Notes: generated by a model not told the origin, from the sequence alone. DNA of 64,000 nucleotides from an uncultured Acidiferrobacteraceae bacterium (GCA_913009895.1 CAJVXY010000006.1:1-64000), one strand, 5' to 3'; shown: positions 44,571 through 54,328, counted from the stretch's first letter. Program-made: numbers and translations.

Positions 44571-45353
44571 TTAAAGGCGGCCTCTGAGCCAGTAATAAAA
44601 AATACCAATATACTCGTGGCCGGCCAGTTGCAGGTTGGCGGCGGCGCTATTATTCGGGAATATAGATGTCCAGCCCATATTATACTGGCCATGAAAATCA
44701 CTGGGATAGGGTTTGGCCTTGAAGCCCAGTTTTTTAGCCACGCCCATGGCCCGGGGCATATTTATGGCACTGGTTACCAGCCAGACATTTTCAGGCGGAT
44801 TTTTAATCATGGCAACGGCATTTTGGATATTTTCATAGGTGTTCCTGGCCTCTTCTTCTACCAGGATATTATCCGGGTTAACGCCCATGGTGGTGGCGAT
44901 ATAGGCCATTTGCCTGGCCACGGCGGAACGCTGCTCGCCAATCGGCAGTCCCGTAAATACAATGGTGCCACCTATCCTTTTCCATAAATCTACCGCGGCC
45001 TTGGTCCGTTCCCAGCCAGCGGCATTTAACTTGATCGCAATGCCGGATTTTGTGCGCCGGAAATCACCTGTTGATAAAACAACAATCATGTGATCGCCCG
45101 TCGATTTGGCGACTTCAGTGACCGCGACCGGGTATTGGCGCTCCAGTGAGTTGACCAGGCTATTGGCGACCAGCGGCATATTACCCAGGTAACTCCAGAC
45201 CAGTAACAATAATAAAATATAGCGCCACCGGGTTAAGCGGTGGCCGATATCACGACGAAACGCAAAATACGTTAATGCGGCAAGTACCACTACGAGGTAG
45301 ACAGATAATGGCAAAAAAATCTGACCATAATCTTCAAAAAATAATGTGTCCAA
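44571..45353 (-). CDS. YdcF/ElyC-family (DUF218) envelope protein
   Basis: The product has 260 aa. Two N-terminal transmembrane helices (FLPLSVYLVVVLAALTYFAF and YILLLLLVWSYLG) precede a DUF218 domain with VVLSTGDFRRTK in place of the usual GGG, GERTKAAVDLWKR-like residues, EEEARNTYENIQNA and LVTSAINMPRAMGVAKKLG. ElyC is linked to peptidoglycan and lipid-carrier metabolism; the exact role here is inferred. The start codon is TTG 45353, preceded by AGG. It is followed by yqcC. Confidence 0.85.
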   Translation of the reverse strand: MDTLFFEDYGQIFLPLSVYLVVVLAALTYFAFRRDIGHRLTRWRYILLLLLVWSYLGNMPLVANSLVNSLERQYPVAVTEVAKSTGDHMIVVLSTGDFRRTKSGIAIKLNAAGWERTKAAVDLWKRIGGTIVFTGLPIGEQRSAVARQMAYIATTMGVNPDNILVEEEARNTYENIQNAVAMIKNPPENVWLVTSAINMPRAMGVAKKLGFKAKPYPSDFHGQYNMGWTSIFPNNSAAANLQLAGHEYIGIFYYWLRGRL

Positions 45354-45618
45354 GGTGGGCCTGCTTTTTTATATTTTCTAGGCCTGTGTTTTTACCATTG
45401 TTCAATTACAGCTTCAAAGGCCGGGTTCAACTATTACCGAAAAACAGGTTAAAACACTGATATTAAGCCGGGCAACTCTGAAATATTGCGCCAAAACAAG
45501 GAAATGACGCCTCTACCGGGGGACAATAACTGACCCGAATATCGCTAACTTAATGGTTGCCTGGCTGATAATATAACAAGAACCAAACAGTCACCTTGAC
45601 AATGGAGCACCCTTTCTC

Positions 45619-46407
45619 ATGCAGGCAAGTTCTCAACATGGATTCTTAACCAGGGTGATGGCAATACTCCCGTTAATGCTGTTTTCACTATTCACACAAC
45701 CGGTAGCCGGTGCAGAATTCAAGGACGCCAAAACATTAATGCGCCACATTGACCGACTGTGGCGTAGCGACTCGTCCCAGGCCAGCTTGTCCATGACTGT
45801 ACAAACAAGCCACTACAAACGAACAATGAAAATGGAAGCATGGTCCAAGGGCAAGGACATGTCATTGATCATTATCCGTGCGCCAAAAAAAGACAGGGGT
45901 ATCGCCACACTCAAGGTAAAAGAAAATATCTGGAATTACCTGCCAAAAATAAACCGGGTGACCAAGGTGCCGCCCAGCATGATGTCGGGCTCCTGGATGG
46001 GTAGCCACTTTACCAATGATGATTTGGTCAAGGAAAATACATTCGAAGATGACTACGTCAGCAAAATCAGTTTTTCCGGCAAACGGGACGGGATTGCTAT
46101 TTATGAAGTTACATCAACGCCACGCCCGAATGCGCCGGTTGTTTGGGGCAAGGTGGTGACGAAAATTGAGAAGTCCCGACTAACCCCTCTCGTAGCCCTT
46201 TACTATGACGAGGATGATCGCCTTGCAAGAACAATGCGTTTCGGAAATGTGCAAAAAAAAGCATCCCGTTATGTGCCGATGCGGCTGGTACTCACCCCCG
46301 AAGACAAACCTGATGAATCAACAGTCATCACCTACCACGATATAAAATTTGATATGAATTTACCGGACCGGATTTTTTCCCTGCAAAATCTGCAGAGGCG
46401 CCAATGA
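45619..46407 (+). CDS. LolA-like outer-membrane lipoprotein-sorting protein
   Basis: The product has 262 aa. A signal peptide (ILPLMLFSLFTQPVAGA) is followed by a LolA-fold domain: KTLMRHIDRLWRSDSSQASLSMTV, TMKMEAWSKGKDMSLIIIRAPKKDRGIATLK and the IWNYLPKINRVTKVPPSMMSGSWMGSHFTNDDL block. It should bind an acylated or hydrophobic cargo in the periplasm. It is the first gene of an operon with two FtsX-like permeases, a LolD-like ATPase and a beta-barrel-like protein. Confidence 0.88.
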   Translation: MQASSQHGFLTRVMAILPLMLFSLFTQPVAGAEFKDAKTLMRHIDRLWRSDSSQASLSMTVQTSHYKRTMKMEAWSKGKDMSLIIIRAPKKDRGIATLKVKENIWNYLPKINRVTKVPPSMMSGSWMGSHFTNDDLVKENTFEDDYVSKISFSGKRDGIAIYEVTSTPRPNAPVVWGKVVTKIEKSRLTPLVALYYDEDDRLARTMRFGNVQKKASRYVPMRLVLTPEDKPDESTVITYHDIKFDMNLPDRIFSLQNLQRRQ

Positions 46408-46426
46408 CGGTATCAGTGTCCTCGTT

Positions 46427-47752
46427 ATGATCATTCAAAATAAAAATTTGGGCAGTCGATTTCCCATGCTTATCTTTATTGCCTGGCGGAATTTATGGCG
46501 CAATCGCATACGCAGTATTTTGACAATCTCGGCGCTCGCTGGTGGCCTTGCCCTGATGATTGTTTACACCACCCTCATCCAGGGCATGTCCAAACAAATG
46601 ATTAATTTTGCAACCAATATATCCATTGGCCATTTACAAATTCACCGACAATCATACATAAATGATCAGGATATCTACGCCACCATGCCTTGGGATTTAC
46701 TTAGTTATCTTGAGAAAAAACGGGAATACAAATTTGCCCCCCGCCTTTATGGGGCCGGGCTAGGGGCTGCCGGTAAACTGTCAACCGGAATTATGTTGAA
46801 GGCGATTGACCCTGAAAAAGAACAACAGGTCACGACTATTCTTAATCATGTGCGCATGGGCAAAGCTGACCTGGGCCAGGTCCAACATGCCGACTCCAGT
46901 GACCCTGCGCTGGTTATCTATGGCGTTGTTATTGGTGCGCAACTGGCAAAAAATCTGAAAATATCTCCCGGCGATGAACTGATTATTATTACCCAGGCAG
47001 TTGATGGCAGTATTGGCAATGGCTTGTTCCGGGTATCCGGCATACTGAAACCTATTGAGCCTAACTTTGATCGCACCGGTGTGCTTATGTCGATTCCGGC
47101 AATACAGTCATTACTGTACCTGGAAAATGGTTTCCACGAACTTGTGGTTTCGATTAACGAAAAAGACGACCTCATTGAGAGAAAAAAATCGCTACAGGAA
47201 GACGTATCGCAATGGTCAAAAGACAATGAAATAACCAAATATAAGAACGGTGATCCGATTGTAGTCAGGAGCTGGCGCGACATTGTTTCGTCCATCGCCG
47301 ACATGCTGGATATCAATGAAAGTATTATTTATGTCATTGGTGGCATCATGATTGGCCTGGCGTCCCTGGGCATGATGAATACCATGCTCATGGCCATACA
47401 CGAACGCACTCATGAATTTGGTATTTTGCTTTCAATCGGCATGGGTCGCTTCTGGCTTTTGTTCATGGTGCTACTGGAATCATTTTTTCTCTCCCTGGTC
47501 TCGGCCATCGCCGGTGGCCTGCTGGGTATTGGTTACTCGCTTTACCTTGAGCGTTACGGCATCGATTTATCCGGCTCCTTGCCCGATGGCGTTGACATCG
47601 GCGGCATCCTCTGGGAGCCGGTCTGGCTGGGCAGTTTCACACCAGACAGTGTCTTCATCGGGATCATTATAATGATTAGTATCGCCATGCTGGCATCATT
47701 AATCCCTTCATGGCGCACTGTTCGTCTTAAACCTGCGGAAATAACGAGATAG
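46427..47752 (+). CDS. FtsX/LolE-type ABC permease 1
   Basis: The product has 441 aa. An N-terminal helix (ISALAGGLALMIVYTTL) is followed by a large periplasmic MacB-PCD-like domain and three C-terminal helices ending in LIPSWRTVRLKPAEITR, the layout of MacB/LolCE permeases. It starts 19 nt after the LolA-like gene and ends 2 nt before permease 2. The two permeases are expected to form a heterodimer with the ATPase. Confidence 0.92.
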   Translation: MIIQNKNLGSRFPMLIFIAWRNLWRNRIRSILTISALAGGLALMIVYTTLIQGMSKQMINFATNISIGHLQIHRQSYINDQDIYATMPWDLLSYLEKKREYKFAPRLYGAGLGAAGKLSTGIMLKAIDPEKEQQVTTILNHVRMGKADLGQVQHADSSDPALVIYGVVIGAQLAKNLKISPGDELIIITQAVDGSIGNGLFRVSGILKPIEPNFDRTGVLMSIPAIQSLLYLENGFHELVVSINEKDDLIERKKSLQEDVSQWSKDNEITKYKNGDPIVVRSWRDIVSSIADMLDINESIIYVIGGIMIGLASLGMMNTMLMAIHERTHEFGILLSIGMGRFWLLFMVLLESFFLSLVSAIAGGLLGIGYSLYLERYGIDLSGSLPDGVDIGGILWEPVWLGSFTPDSVFIGIIIMISIAMLASLIPSWRTVRLKPAEITR

Positions 47753-47754
47753 AG

Positions 47755-49032
47755 ATGAGTATTAATATCAACAAATTACCGCTCACTACACTGTTGCAGT
47801 TGTCATGGCGAAATTTATGGCGACACACAAAGCGAACACTAATCACGCTTTTTTCCATTGCGGCAGGTTTTGCCCTGGCTGTTTTCAGTATTGGATTGCA
47901 GGACGGCGGCCACAACTCCATGATAAGAAACGCCATTAGTATGGGTGAGGGTCATATCACAATCCAGCCAAGCGCTTACCTGGCCTCTCCGGCAAATTAT
48001 ATTTTTATTAAAAATGGTGCGGGCCTGCTTGCAGATATAAAAAAACTACAACTCAAGGCCAGTTTTGCACCAAGAATCTCCTTGCGCGTACTGGCCAGCA
48101 CCGCCAGTAACGCTGTCGGTGTTGCCCTGGAAGGACTGGATCCGGTCGACGACCGCCGACGAGAAACACTTGCCCCTAAGATAATAAAGGGTGCTTGGTT
48201 AAAAGAGGGAGACGGTCGAGGTTTACTCATCGGCACCGGCATGGCCCGTAAACTCAAGGCAAATATTGGTAACAAAATAGTCATTATGTCTGGCAAGCAG
48301 GACGGCAATACCGAGGCCCAGTTGGGACGGGTACGGGGCATTTTCAAATCGGGCGTTACTGAACTGGATAGTTTTCTTGTGATTAGTGATTTAAGTTTTA
48401 CCAGAAAATTTCTGCTGTCCGAGGGGGGAGATGAGCTTCGTGAGCCGCTAACAAGAATTGCTGTTTTTGTTGAACAGATAGACGATATCAGCTTTATTAA
48501 AAAAACCTTGTCCTCAGTGATTCAATCAGATGATATAGCGGTTCTTGACTGGCAGGAAATGTTACCCCAACTGGTACAGTATATTGTGATTGATGACGCG
48601 TTTTCATATGTCATGCTGGTACTGATTCTTATTGTGATTTTATTTGGCATTGTCAATACGGTACTAATGAGCGTGCTTGAGCGCACCCGTGAATTCGGTT
48701 TGTTACGTGCGCTTGGTCTAAGTAAAAATTACTTGCTAACACTGGTATTCTTCGAGTCCTTATTGCTCAGCCTGATGGCGCTGGTGGTTGGCTGGTTACT
48801 GGGTGGCAGTGTCCATGCCTACTTTGCCTACACTGGAGTTGATTTCAGTGAATGGCTGGAAGAAGGTACGCAAATCGCCGGTACTGTTATGGACCCTGTC
48901 ATTATTCCGGAATTGTCGCTTGATCGAATTCTTCAGCTTAGTGGAATCGTTTTCTTTGTTACATTGGCATCGGGCATTTATCCTGCCATCAAGGCTGCAC
49001 GCATTACCCCGGTCCAGGCCCTGAAAACATAA
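47755..49032 (+). CDS. FtsX/LolE-type ABC permease 2
   Basis: The product has 425 aa and is homologous to permease 1 (shared QLSWRNLWRH / IAWRNLWRN start and GIVNTVLMSVLERTREFGLLRALG helix). It has one N-terminal and three C-terminal helices with a periplasmic domain between, ending IYPAIKAARITPVQALKT. Its ATG follows the first permease stop by 2 nt, so tight coupling is expected. Confidence 0.92.
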   Translation: MSININKLPLTTLLQLSWRNLWRHTKRTLITLFSIAAGFALAVFSIGLQDGGHNSMIRNAISMGEGHITIQPSAYLASPANYIFIKNGAGLLADIKKLQLKASFAPRISLRVLASTASNAVGVALEGLDPVDDRRRETLAPKIIKGAWLKEGDGRGLLIGTGMARKLKANIGNKIVIMSGKQDGNTEAQLGRVRGIFKSGVTELDSFLVISDLSFTRKFLLSEGGDELREPLTRIAVFVEQIDDISFIKKTLSSVIQSDDIAVLDWQEMLPQLVQYIVIDDAFSYVMLVLILIVILFGIVNTVLMSVLERTREFGLLRALGLSKNYLLTLVFFESLLLSLMALVVGWLLGGSVHAYFAYTGVDFSEWLEEGTQIAGTVMDPVIIPELSLDRILQLSGIVFFVTLASGIYPAIKAARITPVQALKT

Positions 49033-49046
49033 GTAGGAAAAAAAAT

Positions 49047-49742
49047 ATGGCACTACTGGAATTAAAAAAAGTTAGCAAAATATACCGTCAGGGTGATTTT
49101 GAGGTTCATGCCCTAAAAAATTTGTCGCTAACTGTCGAACAGGGAGAATTTGTCGCCCTGGTTGGTCCCTCTGGCTCCGGTAAAACCACGCTGCTTAATG
49201 TTATCGGCGGTCTGGATACACCAAGCCAGGGCACTGTCCATCTCAATGGTGATGACCTGACCCAAATGGACGAAAAAAGCCTGTCTCATTACCGTTTAAT
49301 GCAACTGGGTTTTGTTTTCCAGGCGTACAACCTGGTGCCGGTACTCAGTGCCCTGGAAAATGTTGAGCTGGTTATGGTCTTACAAGGCAGGTTAGCTGTC
49401 GAAAGGCGAAAACGTGCCATGCATTTCCTGGAAATGGTTGGCCTGCAGGATATGATCAATCGTCGCCCCAGCGCCTTAAGTGGCGGTCAACAACAACGGG
49501 TTGCCGTGGCGCGGGCACTGGCGGCAGGCCCCAGGCTGGTACTGGCTGATGAGCCCACGGCTAATCTTGATTCCGATAATGCCACGGCATTGCTGGACAT
49601 CATGCATAAACTCTCGCACGAGGAAAAAACTACCTTCCTTTTCTCAACACATGATATGCGGGTAATGGCCCGTGCCGAACGCATCATCACCTTGCGTGAT
49701 GGCAGTATTGAGAGTGATGAAACCGTTCAAACACACCAATAA
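49047..49742 (+). CDS. LolD/MacB-type ABC ATPase
   Basis: The product has 231 aa. Walker A is GPSGSGKTT (about residues 40-48), the Q-loop is FVFQAYNLVP, the signature is LSGGQQQR, Walker B is LVLADEPT and the switch His lies in FSTHD. AGGA precedes the ATG. It powers the two FtsX-like permeases encoded just upstream. The following gene starts inside its last codons. Confidence 0.95.
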   Translation: MALLELKKVSKIYRQGDFEVHALKNLSLTVEQGEFVALVGPSGSGKTTLLNVIGGLDTPSQGTVHLNGDDLTQMDEKSLSHYRLMQLGFVFQAYNLVPVLSALENVELVMVLQGRLAVERRKRAMHFLEMVGLQDMINRRPSALSGGQQQRVAVARALAAGPRLVLADEPTANLDSDNATALLDIMHKLSHEEKTTFLFSTHDMRVMARAERIITLRDGSIESDETVQTHQ

Positions 49743-51006
49743 ATTCCAGTGCGGTGCGCCCCACATTTTAGCAAGATTAATCACGCTGGGAATATTTGTG
49801 CTGGTTTCAGGGCAATTGATTGCCGACGAACAGGCAAATAAAAATTTTCAGTTTACTGGCGTCCTGCTTGTTGATGGCGGATTGTTATTTGCACAGGAAG
49901 GTGATGCCGGTTTTGACCCGGATGATAAAATAAATATTTATACCAGTGATGAGCAATCAGCCCGGCTCATATCATCAGGCCGTGTAAATTCCAGTTTTAC
50001 CTGGGAAGCACAGTACTTCAACCAACGCCAGGCCAGTACGTTACCCGTACCATCGGCACCCGGTAGTGCCAGTTTATTCAGGATAAAAAGTGGCCGTTAT
50101 TATTTCGTAGAAGATTATGAAGGAGATAACCGAAGCAACTGGTACCACGAAGTTGATCGACTGTCTGCTAAATATGAATATGACAACTATTCTGCAGTGG
50201 TTGGCAGGCAGGCCATAACCTGGGGCAGCGGAAGATTCTGGCAGCCCACAGACGTGTATGGTGCTTTCTCACCACTGGAACTGAATCGTGAATACAAACC
50301 CGGGATCGATGCCTTAAAATTTAAATTTTTTCCAGGTTATGCATCCAGCCTAACCCTGGCTTATGTTTTTGGAAACAGGGATGAGAAAGATTTTGAAGAC
50401 AGCGCTGCCCTGAATTACCGAACTACCATAGGGCAGGATTCAGAAATTACCTTACTGGCCGGAAAAATTGCCGGTGCCGTCACGGCTGGTGGCAGTGTAG
50501 AAACCAGCTGGTTAGGTATAGGCTGGCGCCTGGAAAGTATTTTGTTTAAAGAGCCTGAAAAAGACAAGTATGATAATTTCTCCATAGCCGGTCTTGATTA
50601 CCAGTTTTCCAATGGCCTGATAGTCGGGCTTGAATATTATTACAATACCCTGGGCGCAAATAAAGAAAACGACGTGTTAGAGAGTGCCAGCCAGGCAACA
50701 TACATCAATGGCCAACAAAAACATCTTGGGCAAAACGTTTTCGGTTTTGCATTTTCAAAGATTCTCACTCCCCTGCTGACCGGAAATTACAATTTTCTTG
50801 CCTCGTCCCTGGAAACCGCAGATGCGGAAACAAGCTGGTCAACCCTGCACCAGGTTTTCTTTACTTATTCTGTTGCCGATGAGGCCGACGCCCTGCTGGC
50901 ATTTCATTATGGCGCGGGCAAAGGTCTGAATAACTTCGGTCTGCCTCGCTCAGAATTCGGCCATGTGCCAGCAAGTGTTAACCTGCGTCTGCGGTATTAC
51001 TTCTAA
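49720..51006 (+). CDS. Outer-membrane beta-barrel-like protein of the ABC operon
   Basis: The start is ATG 49720, overlapping the ATPase gene by 23 nt. The product has 428 aa. A signal peptide (ILARLITLGIFVLVSGQLIA) is followed by a beta-rich body with RQAITWGSGRFWQPTDVYGAF, and the protein ends VNLRLRYYF with the C-terminal Phe usual for outer-membrane barrels. It is probably the outer-membrane end of a pathway moving a hydrophobic cargo from the inner membrane via the LolA-like protein. Its stop codon overlaps that of the convergent DinB gene. Confidence 0.83.
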   Translation, partial: KPFKHTNKFQCGAPHILARLITLGIFVLVSGQLIADEQANKNFQFTGVLLVDGGLLFAQEGDAGFDPDDKINIYTSDEQSARLISSGRVNSSFTWEAQYFNQRQASTLPVPSAPGSASLFRIKSGRYYFVEDYEGDNRSNWYHEVDRLSAKYEYDNYSAVVGRQAITWGSGRFWQPTDVYGAFSPLELNREYKPGIDALKFKFFPGYASSLTLAYVFGNRDEKDFEDSAALNYRTTIGQDSEITLLAGKIAGAVTAGGSVETSWLGIGWRLESILFKEPEKDKYDNFSIAGLDYQFSNGLIVGLEYYYNTLGANKENDVLESASQATYINGQQKHLGQNVFGFAFSKILTPLLTGNYNFLASSLETADAETSWSTLHQVFFTYSVADEADALLAFHYGAGKGLNNFGLPRSEFGHVPASVNLRLRYYF

Positions 51007-51512
51007 CTCACTTTTATCAATCCCGGCATCCAGGGAATATCTGTTACCGGCGGTTCAATTCCCAACTGGCTGATGAGGGTAGTGATTTGACCCCGGTGAT
51101 GGGTTTGGTGATTAAACATATGACTGACAAAAACCCAGCCAGGCCCGCTGCGGGTTTTATGATCGGATACGCTGATAAAACTAAAGTCGCCAGCAAGCCA
51201 CTCAGTATCGAGCCCATTGAGCCACTGATCGATTTTGGTATCAGTCTGGCTACGCGCTGATTTCAATTCATTAAAATCAGAGTGCAAATCCTTGCCCAAA
51301 CTCGGCAAATCAGGAATGGTGCCGGCAAACCGACCCAGCCAGATTTCATCGGCCCACAGGATATGGTTCAGGGTGCTGTGGATAGATTTAAAAAACGCCC
51401 CCAGGTCCTGCTTGCGCTTGTCGTCCGGAATAGCCTCACAAACCAGGTACAGGGCCTGGTTCATCCATTGATTATATTCTGACATAAGTTTGTAGTGATC
51501 GGGGTTATTCAT
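51003..51512 (-). CDS. DinB-family metal-dependent protein
   Basis: The product has about 169 aa from ATG 51512 (AGAGG upstream). It is a four-helix bundle with the DinB metal triad: His in STLNHILWADEIWL, then HMFNHQTHHRGQ supplying two His. Many family members are thiol-dependent hydrolases or transferases. The substrate is unknown. Convergent with the barrel gene, the stops overlapping. Confidence 0.87.
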   Translation of the reverse strand: MNNPDHYKLMSEYNQWMNQALYLVCEAIPDDKRKQDLGAFFKSIHSTLNHILWADEIWLGRFAGTIPDLPSLGKDLHSDFNELKSARSQTDTKIDQWLNGLDTEWLAGDFSFISVSDHKTRSGPGWVFVSHMFNHQTHHRGQITTLISQLGIEPPVTDIPWMPGLIKVS

Positions 51513-51668
51513 AACCGACAAGCCTCTTATTGAATTAAAAACATATAATACACTAGGTCAAAAATATAAAAGCACCCTACTGGCCACTGCTGTCCCATAA
51601 ACTAAACATAATAACTATTGTTCCTTTATGGCAATCAAGTTAAGTTGGACATGAAAAGAGACCGTGTC

Positions 51669-51753
51669 GTAGGTTGGTGCTGAGGCACGAAGCCCAACAG
51701 CAGTAGATATTTACACGTCCTATTGTTTGGCTTCATGCTTCACCCCAACCTAC
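51669..51753. repeat. Imperfect palindromic repeat, GTAGGTTGG family
   Basis: The arms GTAGGTTGGTGCTGAGGCACG (left) and the complement of the right part (ending CCCCAACCTAC) match imperfectly. It is related to the perfect palindrome at 40117-40198. Confidence 0.7.
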
Positions 51754-51807
51754 AAAAGTACGACAATATCGGAATCCTTTGTTCGTGTTGTGCGGGACAG
51801 TAGTACC

Positions 51808-53037
51808 TTACTGGCTGTTTTTTATCCTGCGCAATCGAAACAAACCGTTAATGCCACTGTCGCTGGTAAAATAAACTGCGCCATCAGGCCCTGTTGCAAC
51901 TCCCACCGGCCGCGCCCAGCGACTGCCATCCTTTAACTGGAAACCGGTTACCAGGTCATCTACCCGTATAGCGACCCCGTTTTTAAATCGGACAATTACC
52001 AGCTTTGGTGATCGCCGGGAGGCCGGGTCACCAAAGTAACTGCCGCTGGGCCGTGTGCCCCAGGAGCCACGCAAGGCAACAATTGCATCGTGCTGGAATC
52101 GTTTGTCCATGGCACTAGTTGGCACAAAAGCCACGGCCATAGGCGCATTACGTGCCGGGAAAGTCAGTACGGGAGCAACAACTGATTTTATTGATTTTGG
52201 TGCTGGTTTTGTAATGCAATCATCACGCTGAATTTTTTTGCCGTCATATTGATACCAGGGCATACCATGGAATGATCCCCTGGTGAGACGACTAAAGTAT
52301 TCCGGTGGTTGCTCAAAGCCACGATGGTCTGGTCCATTATTGCTGGCATACATTACACGGGTCCCGGGGTGCCAGTCGAAACCAACAGGATTTCGTAACC
52401 CGGAAGCGAAAGTTAACCACTCAGGTTTTTTATTTTTCTCATTTAGAACCAGCACACCACCACGGCGATCCTTAAATGAATACTTATTGCCTAAATATTG
52501 GTTACTGCAGTTGCCTGATATACCCAGGCCCAGATAAATTTTACCATCTGGTCCTACCTTTACAGTCCTGCTGTTATGACCGCCGCCGCCCGGTAAGGCT
52601 GCCAGTAATTTTACGGCACGATTACTTAATTTTTTCTGGCCAGGTTTATAAGGGGCCTGGTAAAGACCGCTGGTTCTGGCAATCAATATTTTGTCAGATC
52701 GAAAAGCAACACTGTGAGGATAATCGTCAAGCTTTATGAGCACTTGCGGATTATTGTAGGGAGGTGGTATTCGATAAACATTGTCAGATCCAGAGCCGGC
52801 AAACAAATCGCCATTTGACAGGAAGCTAAGCAGGCGCGGCGCTTCCATTTCATTGGTCAACAATTCCAGTTTGTAGCCCTTTGGAATCCGAACCTGATAG
52901 GTTTCACCCTCGACAACTAATGATTGTTGGTAATAGGAAAAAGCGGCTGTGCCGGCCCGGACATCAATAGCAGTAAAGAATACTAAAAATACCAGTAGAA
53001 AAACATATCCAGTTCGCATTAGCATTAACACATTCAT
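51808..53037 (-). CDS. Secreted PQQ-dependent sugar/sorbosone dehydrogenase-like protein
   Basis: The product has 409 aa. A signal peptide (TGYVFLLVFLVFFTAIDVRA) is followed by a six-bladed beta-propeller of the soluble glucose/sorbosone dehydrogenase type. It includes LPGGGGHNSRTVKVGPDGKIYLGLG, ASGLRNPVGFDWHPGT, the WGTRPSGSYFGDP loop and VGVATGPDGAVYFTSD. It would act in the periplasm on a sugar or aldehyde with PQQ, if active; no PQQ biosynthesis genes are nearby. Standalone gene. Confidence 0.87.
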   Translation of the reverse strand: MNVLMLMRTGYVFLLVFLVFFTAIDVRAGTAAFSYYQQSLVVEGETYQVRIPKGYKLELLTNEMEAPRLLSFLSNGDLFAGSGSDNVYRIPPPYNNPQVLIKLDDYPHSVAFRSDKILIARTSGLYQAPYKPGQKKLSNRAVKLLAALPGGGGHNSRTVKVGPDGKIYLGLGISGNCSNQYLGNKYSFKDRRGGVLVLNEKNKKPEWLTFASGLRNPVGFDWHPGTRVMYASNNGPDHRGFEQPPEYFSRLTRGSFHGMPWYQYDGKKIQRDDCITKPAPKSIKSVVAPVLTFPARNAPMAVAFVPTSAMDKRFQHDAIVALRGSWGTRPSGSYFGDPASRRSPKLVIVRFKNGVAIRVDDLVTGFQLKDGSRWARPVGVATGPDGAVYFTSDSGINGLFRLRRIKNSQ

Positions 53038-53214
53038 TATTCTGTCAGGCCTGTTTAATTCAAGAATAATTCAAGTCTGATTAATCAGACTTATTAGCGC
53101 CTGATGATTATATATTAATCTAGCGAAACTGACAGAACACGGTATCTGTAATAATGCTTGATGCCCCGAGAAAAATACCAGGGTTGATGGAACCAGAAAC
53201 TTTAATAAAAGAAA

Positions 53215-53334
53215 CTATTGAATGGTCTTGCTGACCTCAACAGTAGCGACACTTTCATTTGCGGGGCTGGCACTATCATAAGCCGTGACCCTGAAATAAC
53301 TGGAAGATCTGGAAGATTTGTCACTTAATTTCAC
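53215..53334 (-). pseudogene. Remnant of a fibronectin type III domain gene
   Basis: The minus strand encodes SSSYFRVTAYDSASPANE and SVATVEVSKTI before a TAG stop. This is the last strand pair of a fibronectin type III domain (YFRVTAYDSxxNES). No upstream coding sequence continues it, so only the 3' end of a surface-protein gene survives. A GTG with GGAG nearby could allow a 39-aa peptide but this is probably decay. Confidence 0.5.
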
Positions 53335-53464
53335 GAACTACTCCATAATTTCACTAAAAATAATTCCTAAGTACGAATTTGATTTTAGTTTGCTTATGAA
53401 TAATAAAAATACCGCCCGTCGTTACATAAGTGTACCCAATCAGTTTGTTAAAAAGAGGCTAGCG

Positions 53465-53953
53465 TTAATCACCCAAACCCAAACGCTGATGCCATTGTGC
53501 TATGGTCTCGTCCGGATATTGATCAAATATTTTATCCTGGGCATCGGCATGAATCTTTACCCAGGAAACCTTTGATTCAATCATTAGATGTGTACGTTCC
53601 GGCGGTTTAGGCAATTCGGTATCAATGGCCGAAGCGAATGGATGTACCAATGTCGGCCAGCGCGGGTCCCATAACCATAATGCTGATCCACACAACTTGC
53701 AGAAATGACGTAACGCCGGACTTTTCTCCATCGCGCCGGTCTCAGGATCAGGCTTCTTTGCTTGATATATCTCAATATTTGACTGGCCTTCCACTTTGAG
53801 TGATTTGTGCTCACCGCCCAGGTTAATGGCATAACCGCCGCCACCGGCAGTCTTGCGGCAGATTGAACAGTAGCAAAGGTTAAAGGGATAAGGATGGGGC
53901 GACTCAAGTGAAAACCTGACCTCGCCGCAATGACAACTGCCTGCAAGCAACAT
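53465..53953 (-). CDS. GFA-domain zinc-binding protein
   Basis: The start is ATG 53953, preceded by AGGAGAAG, giving 162 aa rather than the longer frame. The zinc Cys residues are GSCHCGEV, LCYCSICRK and HFCKLCGSAL, as in glutathione-dependent formaldehyde-activating enzyme relatives. An N-terminal beta core is followed by a C-terminal helical tail. Glutathione-adduct chemistry is possible but is not established for this subfamily. Confidence 0.9.
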   Translation of the reverse strand: MLLAGSCHCGEVRFSLESPHPYPFNLCYCSICRKTAGGGGYAINLGGEHKSLKVEGQSNIEIYQAKKPDPETGAMEKSPALRHFCKLCGSALWLWDPRWPTLVHPFASAIDTELPKPPERTHLMIESKVSWVKIHADAQDKIFDQYPDETIAQWHQRLGLGD

Positions 53954-54328
53954 AAAACTTCTCCTCAACTGGATACTGGCCAACAGAATCTTAACAATAA
54001 AACCAGATTAGATGACTACATATTGATGATGAGTTTATTTTTGAAAAATTATTATCTCAGGGCCGGTTTTATGGATTTTTACGGGATTTGGGTTTTGTAG
54101 CTGGGTAGATCAAGGTCTGGATTTATAAATAATGTAGCGTGCGCTGTGCGCACGATTAATTGTATGTCATGTTTTCATACGGTTACGTGCGCACAGCGCA
54201 CGCTACATGCTGGCCAGCAGAATCTTAGCTGTAAAATTAAATTAGATAACTGCATGTAGATGATAAGACAAGCGGTACTTTTAATAGACCAACACCCTGG
54301 CACCAGGAATTTGTAACATGCTTGAGTA
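53954..54328. other. Intergenic interval with a palindromic repeat
   Basis: Apart from the repeat at 54133-54207 no gene is seen. It lies between the GFA and PilZ genes. Confidence 0.35.
54133..54207. repeat. Perfect palindromic repeat, GTAGCGTGCGC family
   Basis: The 21-nt arms GTAGCGTGCGCTGTGCGCACG at 54134-54154 and 54186-54206 are exact complements, extended by T/A on each side, with a 31-nt spacer. It is the same family as 41144-41216. Confidence 0.85.
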
